A stretch of DNA of 64,000 nucleotides. Origin: an uncultured Flavobacteriaceae bacterium (GTDB taxonomy: Bacteria > Bacteroidota > Bacteroidia > Flavobacteriales > Flavobacteriaceae). Shown here piece after piece: positions 42,050-50,442 of the stretch. The stretch is from contig CALHGE010000020.1 of assembly GCA_938029725.1 (NCBI GenBank), positions 1 through 64,000 of the forward strand, given 5' to 3'. The first letter of the stretch is position 1. Every line of letters starts with the position of its first letter. The position numbers were made by a program, and so were the translations under genes. The notes beneath the pieces were generated by a model. It ran no database searches. It worked only from the letters and a program-made list of their open reading frames with translations, and had not been told where the DNA came from.

Positions 42050-42328
42050 ATGGAAAATTTAAACGATTCTAAGTATAGAAAAGCAAAAGAAAGAATAGGG
42101 GAAATCAAATCTTTTTACTCGCATGTATTTACCTATGTAATTGTAATGTCGCTTTTGGTGATTATAAATTATAACACAACAGATTTTCCTTGGGTGCTTT
42201 TTCCTGCGATCGGTTGGGGTATTGGTTTATTGAGCCATGGTTTGGGTACATTTGGGTACAACCTTATTCTGGGTAGAAATTGGGAAGAACGAAAGATTAA
42301 AGAGCTTATGGAAAGTAATGAGTTTTAA
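42050..42328 (+). CDS. 2TM-domain membrane protein 1
   Basis: 92 residues, essentially only a 2TM domain: KYRKAKERIGEIKSFY, helix 1 (about 22-40), the loop YNTTDFPWVLFPA, helix 2 (about 52-72), then NWEERKIKELMESNEF. The helix-loop-helix part is almost identical to the kinase C-terminus, at DNA level as well, so the two come from a recent duplication. Probably an inner-membrane protein with both termini in the cytoplasm. It may bind the kinase 2TM domain. There are 206 bases between kinase and this gene, with a terminator, so it likely has its own promoter. Confidence 0.88.
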   Translation: MENLNDSKYRKAKERIGEIKSFYSHVFTYVIVMSLLVIINYNTTDFPWVLFPAIGWGIGLLSHGLGTFGYNLILGRNWEERKIKELMESNEF

Positions 42329-42416
42329 GAATTCATATCTTTAAAACACAAAGAAATTTTCAAATAACCAGAACTTGAATCGGATACCGAAATCAGTTCA
42401 ATATAAAAAAACCATC

Positions 42417-42716
42417 ATGTATAACATAGAAGACGAAAAATATAGCAGAGCTAAAGATAGGGTTGTAGCGCTTAAAAAGTTTTACAACAGTTTAGCGTCA
42501 TATGCCTTTACAATTACCTTGTTAGCGAGTATAAATTATTACGTAAATGAATGGAGTTATGCTTGGTTTCTTTGGGCTGCATTTGGCTGGGGAATCGGAC
42601 TAGCTTTTAAAGCGGTAAAGCTTTTGGGAATGAATCCGTTTTTAGGAAAGAATTGGGAAGATCGCAAGATACAAGAGTTTATGAATGAAGATACTGACAC
42701 AAAACGATGGGAGTAG
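42417..42716 (+). CDS. 2TM-domain membrane protein 2
   Basis: 99 residues from the ATG at 42417; an upstream in-frame TTG would add 14 residues not shared with relatives. 2TM domain with KYSRAKDRVVALKKFYNS, two membrane helices (about 25-42 and 50-70), LLGMNPFLGKNWEDRKIQEFMNED at the end. Shares the start and end signatures with the kinase C-terminus and the other members of the array. Probably inner membrane, with cytoplasmic ends. Function unknown; a role in tuning the kinase is inferred from context. Confidence 0.85.
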   Translation: MYNIEDEKYSRAKDRVVALKKFYNSLASYAFTITLLASINYYVNEWSYAWFLWAAFGWGIGLAFKAVKLLGMNPFLGKNWEDRKIQEFMNEDTDTKRWE

Positions 42717-42751
42717 AAATTAATTTAGGTATTCTTTTGAAATACAGTTAA

Positions 42752-43114
42752 ATGAAAAGCATTATGGAAACAAATACTAGAAATAAAAAACAACGGGCCG
42801 AAGAGCGTCTCAAAGCACTAAAAGCCTTTTACACACACTTAACAATTTACCTCTTAGTAAATACTTTTATTACCCTTGTTAAGATGTACCATCATATGAA
42901 CAACGGAGCTACTATTTTTGAAGCAATCTGGAATTTTGAGACATTTGTGGTTTGGTTTTTCTGGGGTATAGGCTTAGCCGGTCACGCCGTTAAAGTGTTT
43001 TCCTTTAATCCGTTTTTTAGCAAAGATTGGGAGAAGCGACAGATCGAAAAATATATGAATGAAGAGTTAACTGAAGCTGAAAAATATAAAAAACTAGGTG
43101 ATGACAGATCATAA
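42752..43114 (+). CDS. 2TM-domain membrane protein 3
   Basis: 120 residues. The 2TM signature is present but more diverged: KQRAEERLKALKAFYTHL, a longer loop between helices (VKMYHHMNNGATIFEAIWNFET), FVVWFFWGIGLAGHAVKVFSF in helix 2, and DWEKRQIEKYMNEELTE at the end. Its last 14 bases overlap the start of the next 2TM gene, so translation of the two is coupled. Start ATG at 42752; an ATG four codons later is also possible. Confidence 0.85.
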   Translation: MKSIMETNTRNKKQRAEERLKALKAFYTHLTIYLLVNTFITLVKMYHHMNNGATIFEAIWNFETFVVWFFWGIGLAGHAVKVFSFNPFFSKDWEKRQIEKYMNEELTEAEKYKKLGDDRS

Positions 43115-43430
43115 ACAATCAAAATACGAACGCGCTCAAGAAAGGGTAGTTCAATTAAAAAAATTCTATAATCACGCGGTGGTATTTGTAATCATTAATA
43201 CCTTACTTATTCTTTTTAGAAATCACTTTAGAGTAACGCTTATTAGCGAAGAAGCTTTCGGAAGCCCTGATTTTTTAAAGTGGATAGATTGGAATGTATT
43301 TGGTACCACAATAGTATGGGGCATTATTCTAGCTTTTCACGCCTTAAAGGTGTTTGGCAATATACAGGTGTTGGGTAAGAATTGGGAGGAGCGAAAGCTG
43401 CAAGAGTTCATGAATGAAGACGAAGAATAA
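43101..43430 (+). CDS. 2TM-domain membrane protein 4
   Basis: 109 residues from the ATG at 43101 (a GTG directly before it is in frame). 2TM domain with KYERAQERVVQLKKFYNHA, two helices (about 20-35 and 68-88) separated by a long loop that contains RVTLISEEAFGSPDFLKW, and KNWEERKLQEFMNEDEE at the end. It overlaps the previous gene by 14 bases. The length of the inter-helix loop varies among the members, which could tune the sensing surface on the periplasmic side. Confidence 0.85.
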   Translation: MTDHKQSKYERAQERVVQLKKFYNHAVVFVIINTLLILFRNHFRVTLISEEAFGSPDFLKWIDWNVFGTTIVWGIILAFHALKVFGNIQVLGKNWEERKLQEFMNEDEE

Positions 43431-43470
43431 AGTAGGAACTAACACAGAAGGGTTTTAAACGACAAATGTG

Positions 43471-43735
43471 ATGCTAAATCCAATAGAGCATAGGGAGCGC
43501 GCTAAAAAAACGTATTAATGCTATGGAATATTAGTATGGGTTGCTACCCTTGTATAGTGCAGCCACTGCCATGATAGTTTTACTGTCAGGCCCCATAGTA
43601 TGCTGGGCTTTCTTTTTTGTTCAAGGGATGAATTTATTCCTCCAAAAAACGAATCTCATCAACAGCCGGGAAGAACGGCAATTTCGAAAGTATATGGAAA
43701 AGGGTAAAAAATCAGAAGTAAAAATTACATACTAA
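43471..43735 (+). pseudogene. Decayed 2TM-domain gene
   Basis: Starts ATG at 43471 with NPIEHRERAKK, then an A7 run (43504-43510) where removal of one A would continue the frame as RINAMEY, followed by an in-frame TAG at 43532-43534. The remainder reads YGLLPLYSAATAMIVLLSG, a second helix, and REERQFRKYMEKGKK, which matches the conserved 2TM end. The first helix region is shortened. So it carries a frameshift, a stop and a deletion. The 3' part remains open and its TAA overlaps the ATG of the next gene by one base (TAATG), which shows that the gene once sat tightly in the operon. Confidence 0.8.
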
Positions 43736-44085
43736 TGGAAGAGCGCGAGCAGCAATCAGAAAAATATATCAAAGCCCAAATGAGGGTGAAGCAGATAAAA
43801 CAATTTTATAGACACTTAAAAGTATATCTAGTGGTCAATATTCTATTTTTTGTCGCTAAATTTAGGTTCATTGCTTTTTTTAATGAACAGGGTATTCAAG
43901 ATGAAGGCTTTTATTCATGGATAGCATGGAATGCTATTTTATGGGGTATTGGCTTATTTGTGCAGTGGGTCTATGTTTTTAAATGGCAAAAACTCAAGCC
44001 TATTGTAATGAAAGATTGGGAGGCCAAACAAATGACCAAATTTTTAGAGGAAGAATATCAAAGAAACGCCACTAATAAAAAATAG
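43735..44085 (+). CDS. 2TM-domain membrane protein 5
   Basis: 116 residues. 2TM domain with KYIKAQMRVKQIKQFYRHL, two membrane helices (about 30-50 and 68-88) and KDWEAKQMTKFLEEEYQ at the end; it is the most diverged intact member. Its ATG overlaps the stop of the decayed copy by one base. The LytTR regulator gene follows 26 bases downstream, so this protein is probably cotranscribed with the regulator. Confidence 0.82.
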   Translation: MEEREQQSEKYIKAQMRVKQIKQFYRHLKVYLVVNILFFVAKFRFIAFFNEQGIQDEGFYSWIAWNAILWGIGLFVQWVYVFKWQKLKPIVMKDWEAKQMTKFLEEEYQRNATNKK

Positions 44086-44111
44086 ATTTTGATAAGAATA
44101 ATACGAAAAGT

Positions 44112-44867
44112 ATGAACGTAATTATAATAGAAGACGAGAAACCTGCAGCAAGAAGATTATCAAGGCTTTTAGCTGAACTTAATGTGGAGATCTCAACGAT
44201 GCTGCATTCCGTTGAGGAGGCTATCGATTGGTTTCAAAATAACAAACATCCTGATTTGATTTTTCTAGATATTCAACTTTCTGACGGACTCTCTTTTGAG
44301 ATTTTTGAAGAAGTAGAAGTGCGTAGTGCTATCATTTTTACTACGGCCTATGATGAATATGCCTTGCAAGCTTTTAAATTAAACAGCATCGATTATCTTT
44401 TGAAACCGATAGATGATGAGGACCTGGAGGCAGCTGTTAAAAAATATCGATTGCTAAAACCCGAGCCTCAAAAACTTGCTTTAGATTTTGAAGACATCAA
44501 AAAATTATTGGTCAATCCGATAGAGCGGGAATACAAAAAACGATTTACGGTCAAGGTAGGGCAGCACCTTAAAATTATAAATGCAGATGAGGTGGAATGT
44601 TTTTATAGTGAAAACAAAGGTACATATGCTGCTACTTCTGATGGACGAAATTATTTATTAGACACCACTTTAGAGAATTTGGAAACAGAATTAGAGCCTA
44701 AAATTTTCTTTAGGGTGAGTCGAAAATTCTATATCAATATTAACCATATCAAAGACATCATTTCATATACAAATTCACGCCTTCAAATTAAGGTTAATCA
44801 TTATTCTGAGCAAGAAATAATTGTAAGTAGAGAAAAAGTAAGAGACTTCAAGTTATGGTTAGAGTAG
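44112..44867 (+). CDS. LytTR response regulator of the LytS-type kinase
   Basis: 251 residues. Receiver (about 1-115) with IIIEDEKPAARRL, phosphoacceptor Asp53 in DLIFLDIQLSDG, Thr in IIFTTAYDEYALQAF and the Lys of YLLKPIDDEDL, which is the LytT/AlgR type. The LytTR DNA-binding domain (about 145-251) includes RFTVKVGQHLKIINADEVECFYSENKGTYA, RKFYININHI and IIVSREKVRDFKLWL. In flavobacteria this regulator type is the usual partner of LytS-like kinases. It closes the 2TM array, 26 bases after its last member; possible targets include the array itself. Confidence 0.93.
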   Translation: MNVIIIEDEKPAARRLSRLLAELNVEISTMLHSVEEAIDWFQNNKHPDLIFLDIQLSDGLSFEIFEEVEVRSAIIFTTAYDEYALQAFKLNSIDYLLKPIDDEDLEAAVKKYRLLKPEPQKLALDFEDIKKLLVNPIEREYKKRFTVKVGQHLKIINADEVECFYSENKGTYAATSDGRNYLLDTTLENLETELEPKIFFRVSRKFYININHIKDIISYTNSRLQIKVNHYSEQEIIVSREKVRDFKLWLE

Positions 44868-45170
44868 GTTGATTTAAATTATTGAATGCTAAATATTTAA
44901 GTATAACTATAGATTTTTCTTATACTGGCTTTTTTGAATAGAATCAATATAATTTAATTCATAAAAATTGCCTAAGCTAAAGCTACAGAATACGATTGAA
45001 TAAATCAAGTTTTGATCGCCTTAAAAAGAGCACTAAATCGAAACAAAGTACGGCCTTGATTTTAGTAGTGCTACTCGAATAATCTAGCGTGTAATTGCAT
45101 TTCTTTAGGCGCTTGATTTAACAGCTTGCGTAAAAAGTAGCTACACTTTTTATGTTGGCACTTTGATGAT

Positions 45171-45207
45171 CTATTTTGTTTTTTTGTTTTTTTGTTTTCC
45201 AAAATAG
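45171..45207. repeat. Inverted repeat around a T-rich tandem repeat
   Basis: Perfect 8-base arms CTATTTTG and CAAAATAG enclose about 21 bases made of GTTTTTTT units. In RNA it would form a hairpin with a U-rich loop; on DNA it could be a slippage-prone site. It is about 80 bases upstream of the doubtful 71-codon frame. Confidence 0.6.
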
Positions 45208-45284
45208 TATGAACCAATTGGAAAGTAAAGAATACTAGGTTTTCACCTTTAGGTGTATGATAGAACTTTGCGCAAGTATTTTAT

Positions 45285-45500
45285 ATGCCATTAGGCTTCT
45301 TTGTGTTTTCAAAGAGTCGTGATTATTTCGTGATGCGGTATGTGGTAATTACCGCTGCTCTCTTTTACGTATGCATGCTGCTCGATGGAGATTTTTTTTG
45401 CGCTACTGCTTGGATAATTTCTGTTGGAGCACTTCTTATGGCTTTAAAAATTTCTGAGGAGGAAATTATTGGGTACTTGTTTTTAGGAAGGGCTTGTTAG
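45285..45500 (+). CDS. Doubtful 71-residue membrane protein
   Basis: An ATG-initiated frame with two hydrophobic stretches (about 17-33 and 41-54) and a short acidic segment before the end (ISEEEIIGYLFLGRAC). Membrane-like composition is the only support. There is no family resemblance, no nearby promoter box and no operon context. It may be chance, since AT-rich DNA often encodes hydrophobic frames. Confidence 0.25.
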   Translation: MPLGFFVFSKSRDYFVMRYVVITAALFYVCMLLDGDFFCATAWIISVGALLMALKISEEEIIGYLFLGRAC

Positions 45501-45592
45501 CGGTATTGGTTACCTAGGTATACTAGGCAGCTCATGATTAGAAGAGAAACTTACTCAAATCAATTCATTCAGTTTTAGAGGTTCTGTTGGTG

Positions 45593-46777
45593 CTATTTTA
45601 CGCGATTATCATCAAAAGATGAAGGCAATAATTTAGGAATCAATTTGATGAAAATAGGAAGTAAAACGGCCCCGCCAGGTAGAATGAAAATGGCCAGAGA
45701 TGGAATCGTTTTAAAAATATCAATAAGTTGATTTTGTACTTTTTTCTTTTCTTCGCTACTTAAGTCTTGAACAGTTGATTTTGATATAAGGCTAACTAGC
45801 TCTTTGCTTTCCAGAAGCTCTTTTTGTAGGCGTTTGCTATTTCGTAAGATAAGCTTGTTTACAATTTTCAACATGCTATCATAGAACTGTACCGCAAGGT
45901 TCTTATCTTTAAGAAAAGGAATTATTTCTGCATTTCGGTCAAAGAAGGCGGCGATCTCTTCAAGAGAACGGGTAATTTGTTTTTGATCAAAACCTAAATC
46001 TTTACCGATGCCGAAAATAAACTCCGATTCTTGATATTCTAAAGATTGGTCTTCCCAAACAGTTAAACAGGCCATATCTAAGAAGTACTGATTTTCCCAA
46101 GGAGAAAAATTATTCAATAATTTTTCACGATATGAACCATCAAAATGTTCTTTCTCTGTATCAATAAAAGTTAGAGAAGCTTCAAACAACTGCGCTAAGC
46201 GTTCATCGTTTTTATTCTTTTCTCTTGAGCTTAAGGCATGATAGGTAATGTTAATTGCTATATATTCTAAATTTTGAGCGTAGTCGCGAATGCCTTCTGG
46301 TTGCTGTAAATAGCGCTTAAATGTAAGCACATCAATAAACAATAATGAATTTGTAATTATACTATTAAAGGTCTTGCTGATAAGGTTATCTGCCAAGTAT
46401 ACTCTAGAATCAATCAGCTTTTCAAGCTGTGATGAGGTTTTGCTACCTGTTAGAATTTTATTAAAAAAAGAAATATCGCCTAGGTTAAGGTCCTTGTAGA
46501 ATTGAAAAATCTTCTCTAAGAAAACAGTGAAATTGGTAGTGTTCTGTTGAAGAGCGTAAGTTTTGTATAGCGCTGAAAGCAAATTGATTTTTGCTTTCTC
46601 GTCTTCGGAAAGCGTGTGTGCTGTCTCTATAGCTCTAGATACCTTTATATTTACGCCATAAACGAACCCAGTTTTCTTTAATTCGCTATAAATTTTTTGA
46701 AAGTCTTCAGAAGTCCCCGTATCGTTACTTACGGATGCTCCAAATTTATTAATCCAGCCTGATGCCGATGGGTTCAT
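45593..46777 (-). CDS. LETM1-related protein
   Basis: 394 residues of the LETM1-related family found in Bacteroidota (annotated elsewhere as LETM1-related biofilm-associated). A helical N-terminal 300 residues, including SGWINKFGASVSNDTG and a middle DMACLTVWEDQSLEYQESEFIFGIGKDLGF, leads to the LETM1-like end: QNQLIDIFKTIPSLAIFILPGGAVLLPIFIKLIPKLLPSSF. In mitochondria LETM1 proteins affect cation exchange and translation, but the bacterial branch has no proven mechanism. A CAAAAATA on the plus strand at 46799-46806 (TATTTTTG on the gene strand) is a plausible -7 box, 21 bases before the ATG. Confidence 0.85.
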   Translation of the reverse strand: MNPSASGWINKFGASVSNDTGTSEDFQKIYSELKKTGFVYGVNIKVSRAIETAHTLSEDEKAKINLLSALYKTYALQQNTTNFTVFLEKIFQFYKDLNLGDISFFNKILTGSKTSSQLEKLIDSRVYLADNLISKTFNSIITNSLLFIDVLTFKRYLQQPEGIRDYAQNLEYIAINITYHALSSREKNKNDERLAQLFEASLTFIDTEKEHFDGSYREKLLNNFSPWENQYFLDMACLTVWEDQSLEYQESEFIFGIGKDLGFDQKQITRSLEEIAAFFDRNAEIIPFLKDKNLAVQFYDSMLKIVNKLILRNSKRLQKELLESKELVSLISKSTVQDLSSEEKKKVQNQLIDIFKTIPSLAIFILPGGAVLLPIFIKLIPKLLPSSFDDNRVK

Positions 46778-47261
46778 AGGTGTAGTTCTTCAAAAAGCCA
46801 AAAATAAAGTAAAAGTAGGATATATGATACATCTATTCTTCAGTTTTCGTCAGGTTACCATTGTTGTGGAAATCGTGTAGAACATAGTAAAACCTCTCTT
46901 TTTTAGCCAGTTATAGGTGGTGGAATGTGGTTGGTTAGGTGTTTTTTGAGGTTTGCCCTAGCGAAGTAATAGGTCTTGATTTTCTGTAGGAAATTCATAG
47001 GGTATTCATTAAACTTATTCATTATTTTCACCATTCTGAAATACCCCAAGTGTTACAGAGTTTATATTTAGTTTAACCAAAATCATCCTTAAAGCCCCTG
47101 TAAGTATGGACTATTTTTTATTCTTCCTATGGATTTCAGTTATGCTATTTTTTTTCCTTCGAATTGTTTTTGCTAAAAAACGTTTGCAGCGAAGTCTCAA
47201 ACCTAAAAAGTAATTTTTCAAGTAGTTGTTTTGAGTAAGCTCTGCGAATTATAAAATTTTC
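46778..47261. other. Intergenic region, 484 bases
   Basis: Separates the 5' end of the LETM1-related gene and the 3' end of the exporter gene, both minus. Holds the LETM1 promoter region and, on the plus strand, a 35-codon membrane frame listed separately. Confidence 0.5.
47106..47213 (+). CDS. Possible 35-residue membrane protein
   Basis: ATG-to-TAA frame of 35 codons: MDYFLFFLWISVMLFFFLRI, followed by the strongly basic tail VFAKKRLQRSLKPKK. One membrane helix and a positive cytoplasmic tail fit a small integral membrane protein with its N-terminus outside. It lies alone on the plus strand, 48 bases from the 3' end of the exporter gene. No family known to me. Chance cannot be excluded, but the amphipathic layout and clean ends favour a real gene. 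Confidence 0.4.
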   Translation: MDYFLFFLWISVMLFFFLRIVFAKKRLQRSLKPKK

Positions 47262-49502
47262 TTAAAGTAGTTTCCGAATTAGTACAGGTAGTAACAAGAG
47301 GTCTAGTACTAGCGCCGCTAAGAGCGTAAAGCTTACCAACAGACCAATAGTGATACTTGGTGCGTGTATGGAGAATAGCAGCGCCATAAATCCAAAAAAT
47401 AGCGAAAGTGTAGTTATGACTAAGGCTCTTCCGGTTTCTGCGAATGTGATTTCTAATGCCTCTTCTTTGGTGTGGCCGTCAGAACGACTCACTTTATACC
47501 TGCCCAAGAAATGAATAGTGTCATCTACTGCGATGCCGAAAACAATAGCGAATACAACTGAAATAGTAGCTTCAAGTGGAATACCCAAAAAGCCTAAAAG
47601 GGCTGCTGCAAAAAATAAGGGAAGGATGTTTGGTAATAAAGAAATTAGTAAAAGTTTCAAATCTCTAAAAAGTAAAGCCATGATTATAGCGACTAAAAAT
47701 GATCCCATTAAGAGCCCGTTTATCAAACTCTCACGAACATAGAAGGAGTTTTTGTCCAATAGAATACCGGTGCCTGTCAATCTGAATTGAACTTTAGTAG
47801 TATCTGTTTCGAGGGCAAGAAAGCTATTTAATTCAGCATATACCTGAGTTATACTATCTAATCCGACATCAAGAACTTTTGACGTAATCCTTGATTTTGT
47901 TTCATCAGCATTGACAAATTTCCTAAACTGTTTACGAGCTAATTTTTTTACTTCCATGCGGTAGGTTTGGAATTCTTTTTCGCTTTCTGGCAAAACAAAA
48001 TAGGCTGATTTGTTCAGGTTGTTGGCTTTGTTTAAGCCCTTGTAGAATGCATTGGCTGATTGTACATTTCTAATCTCAGGAAAGGTTTTCATCTTCTGTA
48101 CAACCTTTTCTATCTCTTTGGCGATAGCAAAATCAGTTACTTTATGGTTTCCTTTTGTTCTTACGGCGACTTCCAAAGGTCTGAAGCCCGCATAGTTCTT
48201 CTGAAAAAACTCAAAATCATTCGCAATGTCACTATTGACTGGGAAGCTGTTTTTAATCTGATAGTTGGTATTTATTTTAGTGATTCCTAAGATGCAGAAT
48301 AGTCCAAAAACTAAACTCCCTAATAAAATACTTCGTGGGTATTTCTTGGTGAAACTATTCGTAGCGAGCAGTTGTTTCGACCAGGCGTTAGCGTTTTCAT
48401 TTTTCGGTAACAAGTATTTATTATCAATCAATAATAACAAAGCACAAGTAAAGAAAACGATGGTTATAAATGCGGTGAGCACACCTATGGCTGCGTTCAA
48501 GCCAAAGCCGCTAACACTGGTTGATTTTGAGGTTAATAGTGATGCAAAACCTATTGATGTGGTTACTGAAGTAAGTAAAGTGGAAACACCTACTTCTTTC
48601 AATGTTAGGCGCATAGCCTTCTCCTTTTGAAGTCCTTTCTTGATTTTACTGAGGTAATCATCCATGATGTGAATGACATCTGAGGTGCCAACAATAAGGA
48701 GTAGAATAGGGTAGAAGGCAGCTAATGCGGTAAGTTCAATTCCAAGGAGAGATAAAGTACCCATAAAAATTATTAATGCCAAAAATATGGAGGCTAGGGC
48801 TACGGCAATTACTGTAATTCTGCGGTAGACCAAAAATAAAACCAGAAAGATCAATACCGATGAGGCAATAGTGGTAACGGTGAGTTCGCGTTTTTGCATA
48901 GCAATCAATGCTTCATAGAAAAATGCACGACCCAGTAAATGATAATTTTCGAATCCGCCTTTAGCTAACCTGCTGCGTACCGCGGTTAAAAGTTCTTGAC
49001 CTTGGTTGTAATTTAAGCCATCTTCTGTTTCCAAAACAAGAACTAATGACTGTGCTTTTTCGTCAATAAGGGAGTTGATGAACAAATCATCTTCTTGTAT
49101 TTTTTTCCAATTTTTAGAGAACTGCGTACTATCTTTTCGATTGATAACTGGTAATCGTGTATAGCTTAGTGCTGATTTTATAGGGTAAAAAAGTGTAGTT
49201 ATAGATTGATTTTCAGTTACGTATGGAAAATTATTGGCATCGATAGAGATCTGATGAAATTCGTTTAGAAAGTCTGTGTCAAAAACCGAGCCTTCGCGTT
49301 CTACAGCAATCAAAAGAAAATTATCGTCAGTACCAAAGTCCTTTATGAACTCTTGGTAAAACTCTAAATCTTCATCACCTTCAGGAAAAAACTGACTAAA
49401 ATCAAAAGAAAATTTGAGGTTCGATAAAAGGAAGGTAGAAATAATTCCTAAGCTGATAAAAACTCCTATGATAGGTTTCTTGAGCGCAAAGAGTTTTAGC
49501 AT
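47262..49502 (-). CDS. RND/MMPL-family exporter
   Basis: 746 residues with the duplicated RND topology: helix 1 (about 8-28), a periplasmic domain (about 30-205), five helices (about 207-360), helix 7 (about 392-408), a second periplasmic domain (410-585) and five final helices. Signature motifs are ILLLIVGTSDVIHIMDDY in the first half and FGIAVDDTIHFLGRYKVSRSDGHTKEEALEITF in the second; the acidic residues of these helices drive proton coupling. MMPL members move lipids or hydrophobic molecules such as hopanoids or carotenoid-like compounds. No fusion protein or outer-membrane partner is encoded alongside. Substrate unknown. Confidence 0.9.
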   Translation of the reverse strand: MLKLFALKKPIIGVFISLGIISTFLLSNLKFSFDFSQFFPEGDEDLEFYQEFIKDFGTDDNFLLIAVEREGSVFDTDFLNEFHQISIDANNFPYVTENQSITTLFYPIKSALSYTRLPVINRKDSTQFSKNWKKIQEDDLFINSLIDEKAQSLVLVLETEDGLNYNQGQELLTAVRSRLAKGGFENYHLLGRAFFYEALIAMQKRELTVTTIASSVLIFLVLFLVYRRITVIAVALASIFLALIIFMGTLSLLGIELTALAAFYPILLLIVGTSDVIHIMDDYLSKIKKGLQKEKAMRLTLKEVGVSTLLTSVTTSIGFASLLTSKSTSVSGFGLNAAIGVLTAFITIVFFTCALLLLIDNKYLLPKNENANAWSKQLLATNSFTKKYPRSILLGSLVFGLFCILGITKINTNYQIKNSFPVNSDIANDFEFFQKNYAGFRPLEVAVRTKGNHKVTDFAIAKEIEKVVQKMKTFPEIRNVQSANAFYKGLNKANNLNKSAYFVLPESEKEFQTYRMEVKKLARKQFRKFVNADETKSRITSKVLDVGLDSITQVYAELNSFLALETDTTKVQFRLTGTGILLDKNSFYVRESLINGLLMGSFLVAIIMALLFRDLKLLLISLLPNILPLFFAAALLGFLGIPLEATISVVFAIVFGIAVDDTIHFLGRYKVSRSDGHTKEEALEITFAETGRALVITTLSLFFGFMALLFSIHAPSITIGLLVSFTLLAALVLDLLLLPVLIRKLL

Positions 49503-49812
49503 TTGAAAGAATTGATGTGCATCTTGGTCTACAAATTTACCAATTGACAGGGAGTTTATAGGTGAATTTTCTTTGAAAATATAATCATTTTGAATAGTGC
49601 TCTCTGCAGAGTAACTCTAGAATGAATTTCGCCTAGCAAGGGAAACAGGGGGCTTTTGTAAACTAGCTCTAGAATTTTTTTTTAGTATCGCTAAGTGCTA
49701 TTGGTTAACTTTTTGGTTGAGCAATAGGTGATTAAACGCTTCTTTTATAGGAGTAGATCTTATTTTTTTTGAATAGATAAGCTTGAGAATTAAGAATCAA
49801 GGGTTATTTATT
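49503..49812. other. Intergenic region, 310 bases
   Basis: Upstream of the exporter gene. CAAATTTA at 49532-49539 reads TAAATTTG on the gene strand and could be the -7 box, 29 bases before the exporter ATG; no -33 element is evident. No gene is supported. Confidence 0.45.
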
Positions 49813-50442
49813 CTAAATGCTTACTATTCCTTTAGGGCTTTTTATAAGTGCCTTAAGGCTAACCTCAGTAGCAGGTCTGATATCAATGCTATAGTTAAGA
49901 GTTTGAAAAACACCTTCGAACATTTCGGGCTTTGGATGTGTGCCATAAAACGCTAACAATTCACAAGCCATTTTAGGTAGTAATTCTGAAGGGTGTTTTT
50001 CAGTCGCACTCCAATCCAAAATAAAAGGGAGTATCTCAACTTCAGGAGCCGGTAAAGGCATAATTAATTCCCATTGCAATAAAGAACCATCAGCTGCATT
50101 TCTAGAACCCCTTCTTATTTCTCCCATATGAGGATTGTATGTTCTTAGAATTTTTGCATCTGGTTTAAGGCTGTCTGACCTCAAGGCCCAACGGGTAATT
50201 TGATTTTTTGTAAGTTGGTCAACGCCCATCCATCTCGGTTTGACTATTTCTGTATTGGAGTCATCTGCAGCCAGCAATTCAAGGTAAATTGAGTCATTCA
50301 AATTAATGAGAGCGTTTTTGGTTCCGAAGGTTTTATGGTATCCACCAAGAACCGGTCGAACACCTAATTTGTTTTCGAATTCGGTTATGGCCTCCTCTAA
50401 GTTGGAGACGGTATATACGATATGGTCGATTTTTCTCTTCAT
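49813..50442 (-). CDS. VOC-superfamily glyoxalase-like protein
   Basis: 209 residues. It begins IDHIVYTVSNLEEAITEFENKLGVRPVLGGYHKTFGTKNALINL, the beta-alpha-beta-beta-beta unit of the vicinal oxygen chelate fold in its Glyoxalase_3 variant, with His4-region metal ligand and a later Glu in IYLELLA. The second half is a diverged repeat (LQWELIMPLPAPEVEILPFILDW). Such proteins are metal-dependent and act on a range of small molecules; no substrate is predictable. It is divergent from the receiver gene at 50539, with 96 bases between. Confidence 0.85.
   Translation of the reverse strand: MKRKIDHIVYTVSNLEEAITEFENKLGVRPVLGGYHKTFGTKNALINLNDSIYLELLAADDSNTEIVKPRWMGVDQLTKNQITRWALRSDSLKPDAKILRTYNPHMGEIRRGSRNAADGSLLQWELIMPLPAPEVEILPFILDWSATEKHPSELLPKMACELLAFYGTHPKPEMFEGVFQTLNYSIDIRPATEVSLKALIKSPKGIVSI

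Larger units (their letters stand above)
44868..45592. other. Intergenic region, 725 bases
   Basis: Between the LytTR regulator and the 3' end of the LETM1-related gene. It contains a T-rich hairpin (45171-45207), a self-complementary GTAGCTAC within AAAAAGTAGCTACACTTTTT near 45133, and a doubtful 71-codon frame (45285-45500). No other feature is supported. Confidence 0.45.
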
